Assembly: GCF_030063135.1 (NCBI RefSeq)
Contig: NZ_JASISO010000022.1
Coordinates: forward strand, 62,001-126,000
Source: Streptomyces sp. G-G2
GTDB lineage: Bacteria; Actinomycetota; Actinomycetes; Streptomycetales; Streptomycetaceae
Length of the DNA: 64,000 nt
Direction: 5' to 3'
Shown here in pieces: positions 1-7,743 of the stretch. Within the stretch, counting starts at the first letter, position 1. Each line of letters opens with the position of its first letter. The position numbers and the translations under genes are program-made. The notes beneath the pieces were generated by a model, which saw nothing but the letters and a program-made list of their open reading frames with translations, made no database searches and was not told the origin of the DNA.

Positions 1-50
1 CGGGGATCCCCCGGTGGACGATGTTCCGGGGTGGCCAGCTCGAATTAAAC

Positions 51-71
51 TAGAGAGTGCTCGTTTTGTTT
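51..71 (+). promoter_or_regulatory. ARE-like operator, copy 1
   Basis: A 21-bp element fits the pattern TAGAGA, four variable bases, TCG, then a T-rich arm (TTTTGTTT). The same pattern occurs at 180-200, 1746-1766, 1776-1796 and 19113-19133. It resembles the autoregulatory elements bound by gamma-butyrolactone receptors of the ScbR/ArpA family. It lies about 175 bp before the TetR gene at 245, so autoregulation is likely. That repeats exist is seen directly; binding is inferred. Confidence 0.7.
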
Positions 72-179
72 GTCGAGCGGGAACGGGTGGAAAGTCGAGA
101 GTGGCTTGAACTGGCTGCCGGAGGATGCGTTCATCGGAGGGGAGGCCCTACCCGGCCGGCCGGGCCCGCTGGCATAACA

Positions 180-200
180 TAGAGGGCGTTCGTTTTTTTC
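180..200 (+). promoter_or_regulatory. ARE-like operator, copy 2
   Basis: Second copy of the operator (TAGAGG, GCGT, TCG, then a run of seven T). It ends 44 bp before the GTG start of the TetR gene, a position where a bound repressor would block its promoter. It is the most diverged copy in the first half but keeps the TCG core and T-rich arm. Confidence 0.6.
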
Positions 201-244
201 GAGGGGTGCTCACATCATCCGACCCAGGCGCAAGTGGAGAGACC

Positions 245-886
245 GTGTCGCAGGCCAGGCAAGCCCGAGCCATCCGGACCCGAGAGAAGATCCTCAGGGC
301 TGCCGCTGAAGTGTTCGACGAACACGGTTTCTCCGGCGCGAGCATGAACAAGATCGTGCGCACCGCCGACACCACCATGGGCGCGATGTACTTCCACTTC
401 GCTTCCAAGGAGGAGATCGCGAAGGCGGTCATGGCCGAGCAGGCGACCGACCTGTCCTTCACGGACGGTGAGGACGGCCTGCAGCGGCTCGTCTACATCA
501 ACCTCGAGCTCGCCCACCAGATGCGCACCAATGTGCTGTTCCGGGCCGGTGTGCGGCTCGCCGTGGAGCAGGGCGAGTTCGGTATGCGGGACGCGGCCCC
601 GTACCGCATCTGGATCGACCTCTTCCGGGGGCAGCTCGAAGCGGCCCGCGCGCGCGGCGAGCTACTGCCCGGGGTGGACGCGGAGGACTTCGCCGAGATC
701 CTCGTCGGCGCCTACACCGGTACCCAGCTGATGTCGAACATCACCACCGGCCGGGAGAACCTGATAGGGCGGATCTCCGCCCTCTGGGGTTACCTGCTCC
801 CGTCCATCGCGGCCCCCGGGGTGATCGCCCGGCTCGACCTGACGGGCAAGGCGCGGACCGGTGGACGGGGCGCGGCCCGGCTCTGA
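245..886 (+). CDS. TetR-family, gamma-butyrolactone-receptor-like regulator
   Basis: A 213-residue one-domain regulator. An N-terminal TetR helix-turn-helix (about residues 12-58, including RTREKILRAAAEVFDEHGF and TTMGAMYFHFASKEE) is followed by an all-helical ligand domain. The 'YFHF..KEE' form of the second helix is typical of butyrolactone/pseudo-receptor proteins (ScbR, BarA, ArpA). The longer reading frame opens at 125, but GTG at 245 is preferred because GTGGAGAG lies just before it and the homology begins there. Two ARE-like sites lie upstream. It is convergent with the second TetR gene, with only 78 bp between them. The ligand is unknown; it could be a true hormone receptor or a pseudo-receptor sensing pathway products. 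Confidence 0.85.
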   Translation: MSQARQARAIRTREKILRAAAEVFDEHGFSGASMNKIVRTADTTMGAMYFHFASKEEIAKAVMAEQATDLSFTDGEDGLQRLVYINLELAHQMRTNVLFRAGVRLAVEQGEFGMRDAAPYRIWIDLFRGQLEAARARGELLPGVDAEDFAEILVGAYTGTQLMSNITTGRENLIGRISALWGYLLPSIAAPGVIARLDLTGKARTGGRGAARL

Positions 887-964
887 GCGGAGCCGGGATC
901 CGTTAGTCCGTGGCCGCTCCGGGCGGCCCGGACCGGTGGGGAAACCTGTCGAGCGGGGGCGTTT

Positions 965-1669
965 TCAGGCCACCGAGGGGTTCTTGCCGGGTGTCGAGGG
1001 GTCCGCTGCCCGGTCACCAGACCCGGAGGTTGCGGACGTACGGGAGATTCCGGACCACAGGACCTCCCATACTTCGGCCAGTCGGCCACGCACGCTCCAG
1101 CCACTGCCCGAGGCGGACTCGTACTGTCGCTGTACGGACACCTCCAGGTTGGAGACGAGGCAGGCGACGAGCACCCCGACGAGCTCCGGGTCCGCGCCCG
1201 CGCCCGCCCGCCGCTCCAGCTCGCCGCCGCGGTAGGCCCGCGTCAGCAGCGAGCGCACGGCAGGGGTCCACGCGTCGTACCAGTCGGCGGTCACCGGCAG
1301 CTCGCGCGAGAGCCGCGCCGCGGCCCGGACGACCGGCTGCTTCTCCAGCAGCCGGGCCAGGGCCTGGGTCACCTCGGAGAGCGCCTCCAGGGCGGAACCG
1401 CCGGGACCGGTGGACGCCGCGGCCTCCTCGACGGCGTCGGCGGTCAGGTCGTGGCCGCGCTCGCACACCGCCTCCGCGAGGTCGTTCTTCGCGGGGAAGT
1501 GGAAGGTGAGGGCGCCGATGGTGGCCATCGCCGACCTGCTGATCCGGGTGAGCGAGGTGCCCGCGTACCCCCTGCGGGCGAATTCCTCCCCTGCCGCCTC
1601 GATGAGCAGGTTGCGGGTCCGGCCCGCCCGCTCCTGCTTCGTACCTGCACGTTCGTGGTGTGTCGTCAT
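965..1669 (-). CDS. Second TetR-family butyrolactone-receptor-like regulator
   Basis: A 234-residue regulator starting at the ATG complementary to 1667-1669, with AGGGGC upstream as a plausible ribosome-binding site. The N-terminal helix-turn-helix (RTRNLLIEAAGEEFARRGY, then ATIGALTFHFPAKNDLAEAV) again shows the butyrolactone-receptor style 'TFHF' recognition segment. The ligand domain differs clearly from the neighbour at 245, so the two are paralogues and not a recent duplication. It is transcribed divergently from the XRE gene at 1828. The shared 158-bp region holds two ARE-like sites in direct repeat, consistent with receptor/pseudo-receptor cross-regulation. Confidence 0.85.
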   Translation of the reverse strand: MTTHHERAGTKQERAGRTRNLLIEAAGEEFARRGYAGTSLTRISRSAMATIGALTFHFPAKNDLAEAVCERGHDLTADAVEEAAASTGPGGSALEALSEVTQALARLLEKQPVVRAAARLSRELPVTADWYDAWTPAVRSLLTRAYRGGELERRAGAGADPELVGVLVACLVSNLEVSVQRQYESASGSGWSVRGRLAEVWEVLWSGISRTSATSGSGDRAADPSTPGKNPSVA

Positions 1670-1745
1670 GGCTGGCCCCTTGCTGGACGGTGGTCGGCGT
1701 CGTTCCGGCCCCCCGGCCGTGCGCTGCACTTGTAGCATCCCAGAA

Positions 1746-1766
1746 AAACAAAGCGAGTACTCTCTA
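1746..1766 (-). promoter_or_regulatory. ARE-like operator, copy 3
   Basis: On the minus strand this reads TAGAGAGTAC then TCGCTTTGTTT, the closest match to copy 1 (51-71). It lies between the divergent TetR (1669) and XRE (1828) genes. Confidence 0.7.
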
Positions 1767-1775
1767 TGGTGTAGA

Positions 1776-1796
1776 AAAAAGAGCGAGCGTTCTCTA
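1776..1796 (-). promoter_or_regulatory. ARE-like operator, copy 4
   Basis: On the minus strand this reads TAGAGAACGC then TCGCTCTTTTT. It starts exactly 30 bp from copy 3, about three helical turns, so two dimers could sit on the same face of the helix. It is 32 bp from the XRE start codon. Its TAGAGAAC half is shared with copy 5 at 19113. Confidence 0.7.
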
Positions 1797-1827
1797 CGCT
1801 TACCGGGGAGTGAGGAGGAGATGCACG

Positions 1828-2709
1828 ATGACTCGTAACGCACCGCGGCTCGTGGACCCGAAACTCGCCGAACTGGGAAACTTCCTCGCCGAGCGCCGGG
1901 CCGACGTCACCCCCCAGCAGGTCGGACTCCCCGGAGGAGCGGCCCGCCGGGTACCGGGACTGCGCCGCGAGGAGGTCGCGATGCTCGCGGGCATCGGGGC
2001 CTCCTGGTACGCCTGGATCGAACAGGGCCGCGCCCGGAACGTCTCGCCGGAGATCCTCGCGGCCATCGCCCGGGTCCTGCGCCTCGACGAGGCCCAGCGC
2101 CTCTACGCCATGCGCCTCGCCGGATACGCGGCCGTCGGCCGCCCCCAGCGCTGCGCCGACGACGACCTGCCGCTGCTGCTCCAGGTCGTCGACGGCTTCC
2201 TGCCCAGCCCCGCCTACGTCCTCGACCACTGCTGGGACGTCACCGCGGCCAACTCCACCGCCACCCGGCTGCTCGGGCTCGGCGGCGAGGGCGCCAACTA
2301 CCTGCGCACGCTCTTCCTCGACCCCGCCGCCCGCGACCGCTTCCCGCAGTGGGATCAGGAGGCAGCCGCGGCCGTCGCCGCCTTCCGCGCACAGGGCGGC
2401 GAACTGCTCGCCGACGCGAGACTCGGCGCGCTGGTGCGCGAACTCACCGAACAGAGCACGGTGTTCGCGGCCCTCTGGGCCCGCCACCGGGTCGCCGACC
2501 GGGCCGAGGGGGCCCATCGGCTGCGCCACCCCGATCTGGGGGAGCTGGAGTTCACCAAGGTCTCCCTGTGCGTCAACGGTCGCGCCGGGCTCCAGCTGAT
2601 CCTGCTCAGCCCGCAGTACGGCACCGCCGAGTTAACCGAGCAATGGGCCGCCTCCGGGCGGACCGACGCCCTGACCCGCCCCCTGGGCGGGCGCGGCGTC
2701 ATCGTCTGA
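1828..2709 (+). CDS. XRE-family (MmyB-like) transcriptional regulator
   Basis: 293 residues. An N-terminal XRE helix-turn-helix (LGNFLAERR at about 15-23, then RVPGLRREEVAMLAGIGASWY and IEQGRARNVS) is followed by an MmyB-type ligand-binding domain (from about residue 105, PLLLQVVDGFLPSPAYVLD). The start at 1828 is chosen because GAGGAGGAG (1812-1820) sits at good spacing; the open frame extends further upstream without homology. A TTA leucine codon lies in frame at 2632-2634, so full translation should need the bldA tRNA. In actinomycetes such regulators often sit next to a small metabolic gene they control; here the metallo-hydrolase follows after 18 bp and is probably co-transcribed. Confidence 0.88.
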   Translation: MTRNAPRLVDPKLAELGNFLAERRADVTPQQVGLPGGAARRVPGLRREEVAMLAGIGASWYAWIEQGRARNVSPEILAAIARVLRLDEAQRLYAMRLAGYAAVGRPQRCADDDLPLLLQVVDGFLPSPAYVLDHCWDVTAANSTATRLLGLGGEGANYLRTLFLDPAARDRFPQWDQEAAAAVAAFRAQGGELLADARLGALVRELTEQSTVFAALWARHRVADRAEGAHRLRHPDLGELEFTKVSLCVNGRAGLQLILLSPQYGTAELTEQWAASGRTDALTRPLGGRGVIV

Positions 2710-2727
2710 GAAGAGGACCGATCCGCC

Positions 2728-3585
2728 ATGACGACCGCCACCCGGTGGAACACTCCGGCCACCACCCCGCGCACCCTGCGCTTCGGTGAGCACACCGTCA
2801 CCTGGCTGCCCGACGGGTACGTCCAACTGGACCCCCGGCGCTGGCTCCCCGGCACCACGGCCGAGGACTGGACCGGCGAGAACGCCGAACTCCTGGACTC
2901 CGAAGGCTTCCTGGCCGCTTCCATCGGCGCCCTGCTCATCCAGCACGGCGACCGCGCGATGCTCGTCGACGCGGGCTTCGGCCCCCATGACATCCCCGCC
3001 GCGCACACCCACCCCACCCTCGGCGTGCTCGTCGGCGGACAGCTCCCCGCGGCCCTCGCAGCCGTCGGCGTGGACCCCGCGGCCATCGAGCTGATCGCCT
3101 TCAGCCACCTGCACGACGACCACTTCGGCTGGGCCTTCCGCCCCGGCCAGGGGCTCGCGTCCCCCTTCGTCAACGCGTCCTTCGCCGCCTCCGCCGCCGA
3201 ATGGGCCAACTGGGCCCAGCCCACCGATGGTTCACCCCGGATGCGGACCGTCGGGGACGGCGAGGAGATCTTCCCCGGCGTGACCGTCCGGGCCGCCCCC
3301 GGCCACACCGCCGGGCACACCTCCTTCGTCCTCAGCTCGGGCGAGCGGCGGCTGATCGCCTTCGGGGACGTCTTCCACACCCCGGCCCAGTTCGCCCGTC
3401 CCGACTGGAAGGTGGCGATGGACTCCCTGCCCGAGCAGGGCGTAGCGTCGCGCCGCGCGCTGCTGGCCGAGCTGGCCCGTCCGGGCACCGCCGCCTTCGC
3501 CAATCATTTCTCCGACGTGGTATTCGGACGGCTCGGTGATCATTCCGGTACGCCCTGCTGGGAACCTTTGGAAGAATTTTCCTGA
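2728..3585 (+). CDS. Metallo-beta-lactamase-fold hydrolase
   Basis: 285 residues, starting at ATG 2728 right after the XRE gene. The HxHxDH metal-binding motif appears as FSHLHDDHFGW (about residues 129-139). A second metal histidine is in APGHTAGHTSF, an Asp in AFGDVFHTP, and a late His in FANHFSD. The fold is known from lactonases, glyoxalase II-like thioesterases and MBL hydrolases. Quorum-quenching lactonases of this family open acyl-lactone rings, so turnover of a butyrolactone signal is an attractive but unproven role given the receptor genes alongside. Substrate cannot be read from sequence. Confidence 0.85.
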   Translation: MTTATRWNTPATTPRTLRFGEHTVTWLPDGYVQLDPRRWLPGTTAEDWTGENAELLDSEGFLAASIGALLIQHGDRAMLVDAGFGPHDIPAAHTHPTLGVLVGGQLPAALAAVGVDPAAIELIAFSHLHDDHFGWAFRPGQGLASPFVNASFAASAAEWANWAQPTDGSPRMRTVGDGEEIFPGVTVRAAPGHTAGHTSFVLSSGERRLIAFGDVFHTPAQFARPDWKVAMDSLPEQGVASRRALLAELARPGTAAFANHFSDVVFGRLGDHSGTPCWEPLEEFS

Positions 3586-3615
3586 AAAACGCCACGGTAC
3601 TTGCAGATCTTCCGT

Positions 3616-3642
3616 CCCGGCTTCACTATTCATGAAGCCGGG
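3616..3642 (+). terminator. Rho-independent-type terminator after the XRE-MBL pair
   Basis: A perfect 10-bp stem (CCCGGCTTCA / TGAAGCCGGG) with a 7-nt loop, followed by GCTTTCTGTG. It lies 31 bp after the MBL stop and separates that unit from the genes that begin at 3765. The rest of 3586-3764 holds no convincing gene; a short frame through it has no homology or ribosome-binding site. Confidence 0.75.
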
Positions 3643-3764
3643 GCTTTCTGTGCGTGCCAGTCGGCTCTTCGCCCTGCCCGGCCTATTGCTGCTGGCAACA
3701 GGTGCCGTGCTCATACCAGCAAGAGAGGCTGTGCATCAGCCCGGGCTGCTGAAATGATTTCTGC

Positions 3765-4412
3765 ATGAGCCAGAGAATCGCCATTGTCGGCGCCTACGGA
3801 TCTGGAAAGACCCTCCTCTCCGAGGCCCTCTCCGAAGTGACCGGACTTCCCTACACCCAGGGCACCGCCATGCGCGAGCCCATCGGTGGGGAGGGAAAGC
3901 ACATCTGGAACTGGACCGAGGGTGAGCTGCTCCAGCTCACCGTGAAGCGCTATGCGGAGCGCACCCTCAACGAGGCGGCCCACCCGGCCGGCTTCATCAG
4001 TGACGGATCGATGATCCACGAGTGGGTGTTCGCCAAGCTCCGCCTGGTCCTGGGCCCGAACCCGGGCACCGAGCAGTCGGTCGACAGCCGCTTCCGCAGC
4101 GAGGTCACCGCGGCCTACGAAGACGTCGCGGACAACATCGGCAAGCTCGCTGTCCGGCACGCGAAGAGTGCGTACGACGTGTTCTTCCACCTGCCGATCG
4201 AATTCCCGCTGGACGAGGACAACCGTCCCATCAACGAGATCTTCCGCACGCTTTCGGACGAGGTCCTGCTGCCCGCCCTCGCGGACACCGGGATTCCGGT
4301 CCACACGGTCACCGGCACCCCCGCCGAGCGGCTGGAGCGGATTATCGAGATCACCGGCCTGCCCACCGTCGTCGACATCGACAAGGCGCTCGCAGCCGTT
4401 CAAGGAAAGTAG
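3765..4412 (+). CDS. P-loop ATPase/kinase-like protein 1 (AAA_28/NadR-like)
   Basis: 215 residues. A Walker A motif is at residues 9-16 (GAYGSGKT), and a second conserved block FISDGSMIHEWVFAKLRL lies near residues 80-97. The fold resembles small nucleotide/nucleoside kinases of the AAA_28 (NadR/Ttd14-like) group. Two paralogues lie nearby (4453 and 11340); all share the Walker A near the N terminus, the SDG...EW block, a 'YD.F.HL' segment (AYDVFFHLPIE here) and a C-terminal 'ERLE.I..I.GLP.V' segment. That conservation implies an NTP-dependent enzyme, not a regulator. The upstream ribosome-binding site is weak. The phosphorylated substrate is unknown; a sugar-like precursor or a nucleotide would fit the context. 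Confidence 0.75.
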   Translation: MSQRIAIVGAYGSGKTLLSEALSEVTGLPYTQGTAMREPIGGEGKHIWNWTEGELLQLTVKRYAERTLNEAAHPAGFISDGSMIHEWVFAKLRLVLGPNPGTEQSVDSRFRSEVTAAYEDVADNIGKLAVRHAKSAYDVFFHLPIEFPLDEDNRPINEIFRTLSDEVLLPALADTGIPVHTVTGTPAERLERIIEITGLPTVVDIDKALAAVQGK

Positions 4413-4452
4413 TTCAACCCACCCCAAGCGCCACCAGAGAAAGGCACCGAAA

Positions 4453-5247
4453 ATGCAGCTCGAGGTTCCCAAGTGGGGCGACAAGCCCGATCTCAAACTG
4501 GCGATATCCGGCACCTACTCGTCCGGTAAGTCGACCACCACGGAAGCCCTCGCCATCGCGACCGGTATCCCGCGGACGCACGCCAAGACCTCCCGTGAGC
4601 TGCTCGTCGACCTCGTCCCCGGTAAGACGGTGATGGAGTTGAACGCCATGGAGCTGGTCAAGCTCGGCCTGCGCCGTTACGAGGAGCGCCTGGTCAACGA
4701 GTCGGGTACGGGCGCGTTCATCTCCGACGGTGGCGTCTTCCACGAGTGGGTGTACTTCGAGGCCCGCATGCGGGTCGGCATCAACCCCGGCATGCCGTGG
4801 TGGTTCCAGGGCGTCAAGAAGACGCTGGGCGTGGTGTCCAAGGGCTTCTACCAGAGGTACACGGACACCCTCGGCGACATACAGAAGGACCGCGCCAAGC
4901 GGTCCTACGACGCCTACGTCCACCTGCCCGTCGAGTTCGACATGGACCGCGACGGCCACCGCCCGGTCTCCGAGGAGTTCCGCCGTCTCTCCGACGACCT
5001 CCTGGTCGGCGCCCTGGACGAGATCAAGATCCCGTACCGCATCGTCGGCGGCCCGATCCCGCAGCGCATCGAGAAGATCGTCGAGATCTTCGAGCTGCCG
5101 GTGGTCGTCCCGATCAAGGAGGCCATCGAGGAGGCGGAGCGCCGCGTGGCGGCCGACATCTCGGACCTCCAGAGCAACCTCGCGTACATGGAGTCCATGC
5201 GGAAGAAGTCCTTCGGCCGCAGGCTCGCGTACGCCTTCCGCTACTGA
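4453..5247 (+). CDS. P-loop ATPase/kinase-like protein 2
   Basis: 264 residues from ATG 4453, with AGAGAAAGG (4437-4444) as ribosome-binding site; the reading frame stays open upstream but without homology. The Walker A is GTYSSGKS (residues 20-27), and the shared block is FISDGGVFHEWVYFEARMR. It carries an insertion (GINPGMPWWFQGVKKTLG) and a longer, charged, probably coiled C-terminal tail (about residues 225-264) that the other two paralogues lack. It follows paralogue 1 by 40 bp and precedes an exporter by 36 bp, suggesting one operon. Confidence 0.75.
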   Translation: MQLEVPKWGDKPDLKLAISGTYSSGKSTTTEALAIATGIPRTHAKTSRELLVDLVPGKTVMELNAMELVKLGLRRYEERLVNESGTGAFISDGGVFHEWVYFEARMRVGINPGMPWWFQGVKKTLGVVSKGFYQRYTDTLGDIQKDRAKRSYDAYVHLPVEFDMDRDGHRPVSEEFRRLSDDLLVGALDEIKIPYRIVGGPIPQRIEKIVEIFELPVVVPIKEAIEEAERRVAADISDLQSNLAYMESMRKKSFGRRLAYAFRY

Positions 5248-5283
5248 TCCACCCCCCTGACCGTCCGACCGGAAGGAAATGGC

Positions 5284-6765
5284 GTGCCCACCAGCGTGCA
5301 GGCCAAGCCGCGTCGTCTCGGAGCGATTCTCGGCCTGTTGGCCTTCGCCCAGATGATCATCGCGATCGACTACAACATCATGTTCGTGGCCCTGCCCGAC
5401 ATCGGCAGCGACCTCGGATTCTCCGCCCAGAACCTGCAGTGGGTCATTTCGGCCTACTCGGTCGCCTTCGGCGGCTTCCTGCTGCTCGGCGGACGCGCCA
5501 CCGACCTCTTCGGCCGCAAGAACATGTTCCTCTTCGGCCTCTTCCTCTACGCGGCCTCCTCGATCCTCGGCGGCCTCGCCACCGAGTCCTGGCTGCTGGT
5601 CGCGGCCCGTGTGGTCCAGGGCCTGGGCGGTGCGTTCCTCGCGCCCGCCACGCTCTCCCTGGTCACGACCCTCTTCGCCGAGGGCACCGAGCGCAACCGG
5701 GCCCTCGCGGTCTGGGGCGGCGCGGGCGGCTTCGGCATGGTGCTCGGCGCCATCCTCGGCGGCATCCTGACCGACGCCTTCGGCTGGCAGGCCGTCATGT
5801 GGGTCAACGTGCTGTGCGCCGGAGCGGCCATGGCCTACGGCCTCACCGCCCTGCCCACCACGGCGAAGACCAACGCCCGCGGCTTCGACCTCCCCGGCGC
5901 CGTCAGCGGCACCGTGGCCTCGACCCTGCTGGTGTTCACGCTGGTCAACGGCCCCGAAGCGGGCTGGGGTTCGGTCACCACCATCGGCAGCCTGATCGCC
6001 TCGGTGGCCATGTTCGCCATCTTCCTCACCATCGAGTCGAAGACCAGCGCCCCGATGATGCCGCTGCGGCTGTTCACCAACCGCAACGTCTCCGTCGGCA
6101 CCTCGATCACCTTCCTCTTCATGGCGACCTTCGGTGCCTACGCCTACTTCCTCACCCAGTACTGGCAGGTCGTCCAGGGCTACAGCGCCTGGGCCACCGG
6201 CTTCGCCTTCCTCCTCCCCTCCGGCTGCGTCCTCATCGGAACCGTGGCCGCCGGGAAGCTCATGAACTCCTACGGCGCCCGCAAGACCCTGCTCATCGCG
6301 CTCACCGTGGGCCTCGTGGGCACCGTGGCCCTCGCCCTGACCCTGACCCAGGACAGCTCGTACGCGGTCATCGCCGCACCGCTGGTCGTCCTCTCCCTCG
6401 GCCAGGGCGTCATCTTCACCGCCATGTTCGCCGCCTCCACCACCGGCATCGCGAACGAGGACCAGGGCATCGGCTCGGGCATCGCCACCACCGGTCAGCA
6501 GATCGGCGGCGCCGTCGGCCTCGCGGTCCTCATCGCCATCGCGGCCTCCGCCGCGGGCGGGGACGGCGCCACCGACCCGGCCAGGCTCACCGACGGGATC
6601 CTCGCCGCGACCTGGGCCACCGCCGCGGGCATCGCGCTGACCTTCCTGGCCACCCTCGCCCTCAAGAAGCCCACGGCCACCCAGGTGGCCGAGGCGGCGC
6701 CCGCGGAAGCGGTCACCGTGGGCGACCCGATCACGGTGGCGGCCCCCGTCACCGAACGCGTCTGA
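5284..6765 (+). CDS. MFS drug exporter, DHA2 (14-TM) type
   Basis: 493 residues starting at GTG 5284 behind GGAAGGAAAT. Hydrophobic segments recur throughout. Motif A-type sequence (GGRATDLFGRKNMF) follows the second membrane span, and motif C-like GxxGGxxxGAILGG (about residues 148-160) is typical of drug:proton antiporters. It is expected to sit in the cytoplasmic membrane and export a pathway product or an intermediate. It lies between kinase-like gene 2 and the HAD phosphatase, so it is likely dedicated to the product of the 3.7-13.6 kb block. Confidence 0.9.
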   Translation: MPTSVQAKPRRLGAILGLLAFAQMIIAIDYNIMFVALPDIGSDLGFSAQNLQWVISAYSVAFGGFLLLGGRATDLFGRKNMFLFGLFLYAASSILGGLATESWLLVAARVVQGLGGAFLAPATLSLVTTLFAEGTERNRALAVWGGAGGFGMVLGAILGGILTDAFGWQAVMWVNVLCAGAAMAYGLTALPTTAKTNARGFDLPGAVSGTVASTLLVFTLVNGPEAGWGSVTTIGSLIASVAMFAIFLTIESKTSAPMMPLRLFTNRNVSVGTSITFLFMATFGAYAYFLTQYWQVVQGYSAWATGFAFLLPSGCVLIGTVAAGKLMNSYGARKTLLIALTVGLVGTVALALTLTQDSSYAVIAAPLVVLSLGQGVIFTAMFAASTTGIANEDQGIGSGIATTGQQIGGAVGLAVLIAIAASAAGGDGATDPARLTDGILAATWATAAGIALTFLATLALKKPTATQVAEAAPAEAVTVGDPITVAAPVTERV

Positions 6766-6865
6766 CGCACCCACCCCCGCTGCGTCCGGCGCCGCCGCGT
6801 GCGGCTCCCTCCTCCTCACTTCCCCCGTGGGGGAGGGGGCCGCCCGCGAAGCGGCACACCACAGC

Positions 6866-6915
6866 CGCACGAACCGGCACACCGCACGAACCGGCACACG
6901 CACGAGCCGGCGCAC
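6866..6915 (+). repeat. 17-bp tandem repeat in an intergenic gap
   Basis: Two perfect copies of CGCACGAACCGGCACAC (6866-6882, 6883-6899) and a third degenerate copy to 6915 lie in the 225-bp gap (6766-6990) between the MFS gene and the HAD gene. The surrounding gap is low in complexity (CGCAC-rich). No gene or clear terminator is visible in it. Confidence 0.8.
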
Positions 6916-6990
6916 CGCACGACCCAGGACACCGCACCACGCGCATCGCACCACATACCGCACCATCCCGGCCGGAAGTGGAGAGACGCA

Positions 6991-7743
6991 GTGAACGGCT
7001 ACCGCACCGCATTCTTCGACGTGGACGGCACTCTCACCACCGCCCCGAGCATGTTCCGCTTCCTGCGCCACTACCTCGCCGCGCTGGGCAACCCGCCCCA
7101 CGAGTACGACAGCCGCCGCCGTGAACTCAAGGCGATGAACCAGGTCGGCTGCCCCCGTACGGTCACCAACCGCGCCTACTTCGCCAACCTCGAAGGCGCC
7201 TACGCCACCGAGGTCTCCTTCCACGCCGAGGACTGGTTCCGCGACGAACTGCGCTCCGGCGCCTTCTTCCACGACCAGGGCGTCGCCGCCCTGCGCCGCC
7301 ACCAGGACGACGGCACCCGGATCGTGTTCGTCTCCGGCTCCTTCCCCGCCGTCCTCGACCCCATAGCCGAGCACCTCGGCGCCGACGAGGTCTGGTGCAC
7401 CGAACCCGACATCGCCTGGGGCCGTTACACGGGCCGGCTCACCCGGCCCCCGATGCTCGCCGACGCCAAGGCCGAGGTGGTCAGGGCCGTCGCCGCCCGC
7501 CACCGCACCACACCGGCCGAGTGCATCGCGTACGGAGACCACATGTCCGACCTGCCGATGCTCAGAGCCACCGGGGCAGCGGTGGTCGTCGGCGGCGACA
7601 AGGTGCTGCGCACCCACGCACGTATCCACGGGTGGTCCCTGCTGCCCGCCGCGCCGGTTCCCCCGGCGCTCGACCTGCCGCAGTGGCACAGCGACCGGGA
7701 GACGGCCGCTCACGACGAGGTGAAAGAGGTGGAAAGCGTATGA
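6991..7743 (+). CDS. HAD-superfamily (subfamily IB) phosphatase
   Basis: 250 residues from GTG 6991 (GTGGAGAG upstream). HAD motif I is FFDVDGTLT (catalytic Asp pair at about residues 9-12), motif II is the Ser in FVSGSFPA, and motif IV is AYGDHMSDLPML. This matches SerB-like/HAD-IB hydrolases that remove phosphate from small metabolites. Butyrolactone and related hormone pathways use a dephosphorylation step, so it may act on the product of the ligase-SDR-ACP-AvrD genes that follow. The stop overlaps the next start (ATGA at 7740), implying translational coupling with the ligase. Confidence 0.85.
   Translation: MNGYRTAFFDVDGTLTTAPSMFRFLRHYLAALGNPPHEYDSRRRELKAMNQVGCPRTVTNRAYFANLEGAYATEVSFHAEDWFRDELRSGAFFHDQGVAALRRHQDDGTRIVFVSGSFPAVLDPIAEHLGADEVWCTEPDIAWGRYTGRLTRPPMLADAKAEVVRAVAARHRTTPAECIAYGDHMSDLPMLRATGAAVVVGGDKVLRTHARIHGWSLLPAAPVPPALDLPQWHSDRETAAHDEVKEVESV

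Noticed and set aside
3536..3757. Short plus-strand frame with a hydrophobic stretch
   Set aside because: It runs through the terminator hairpin at 3616-3642, overlaps the MBL gene end and has no ribosome-binding site.
6866..6915. CRISPR array
   Set aside because: Only three short contiguous copies without spacers; a simple tandem repeat.
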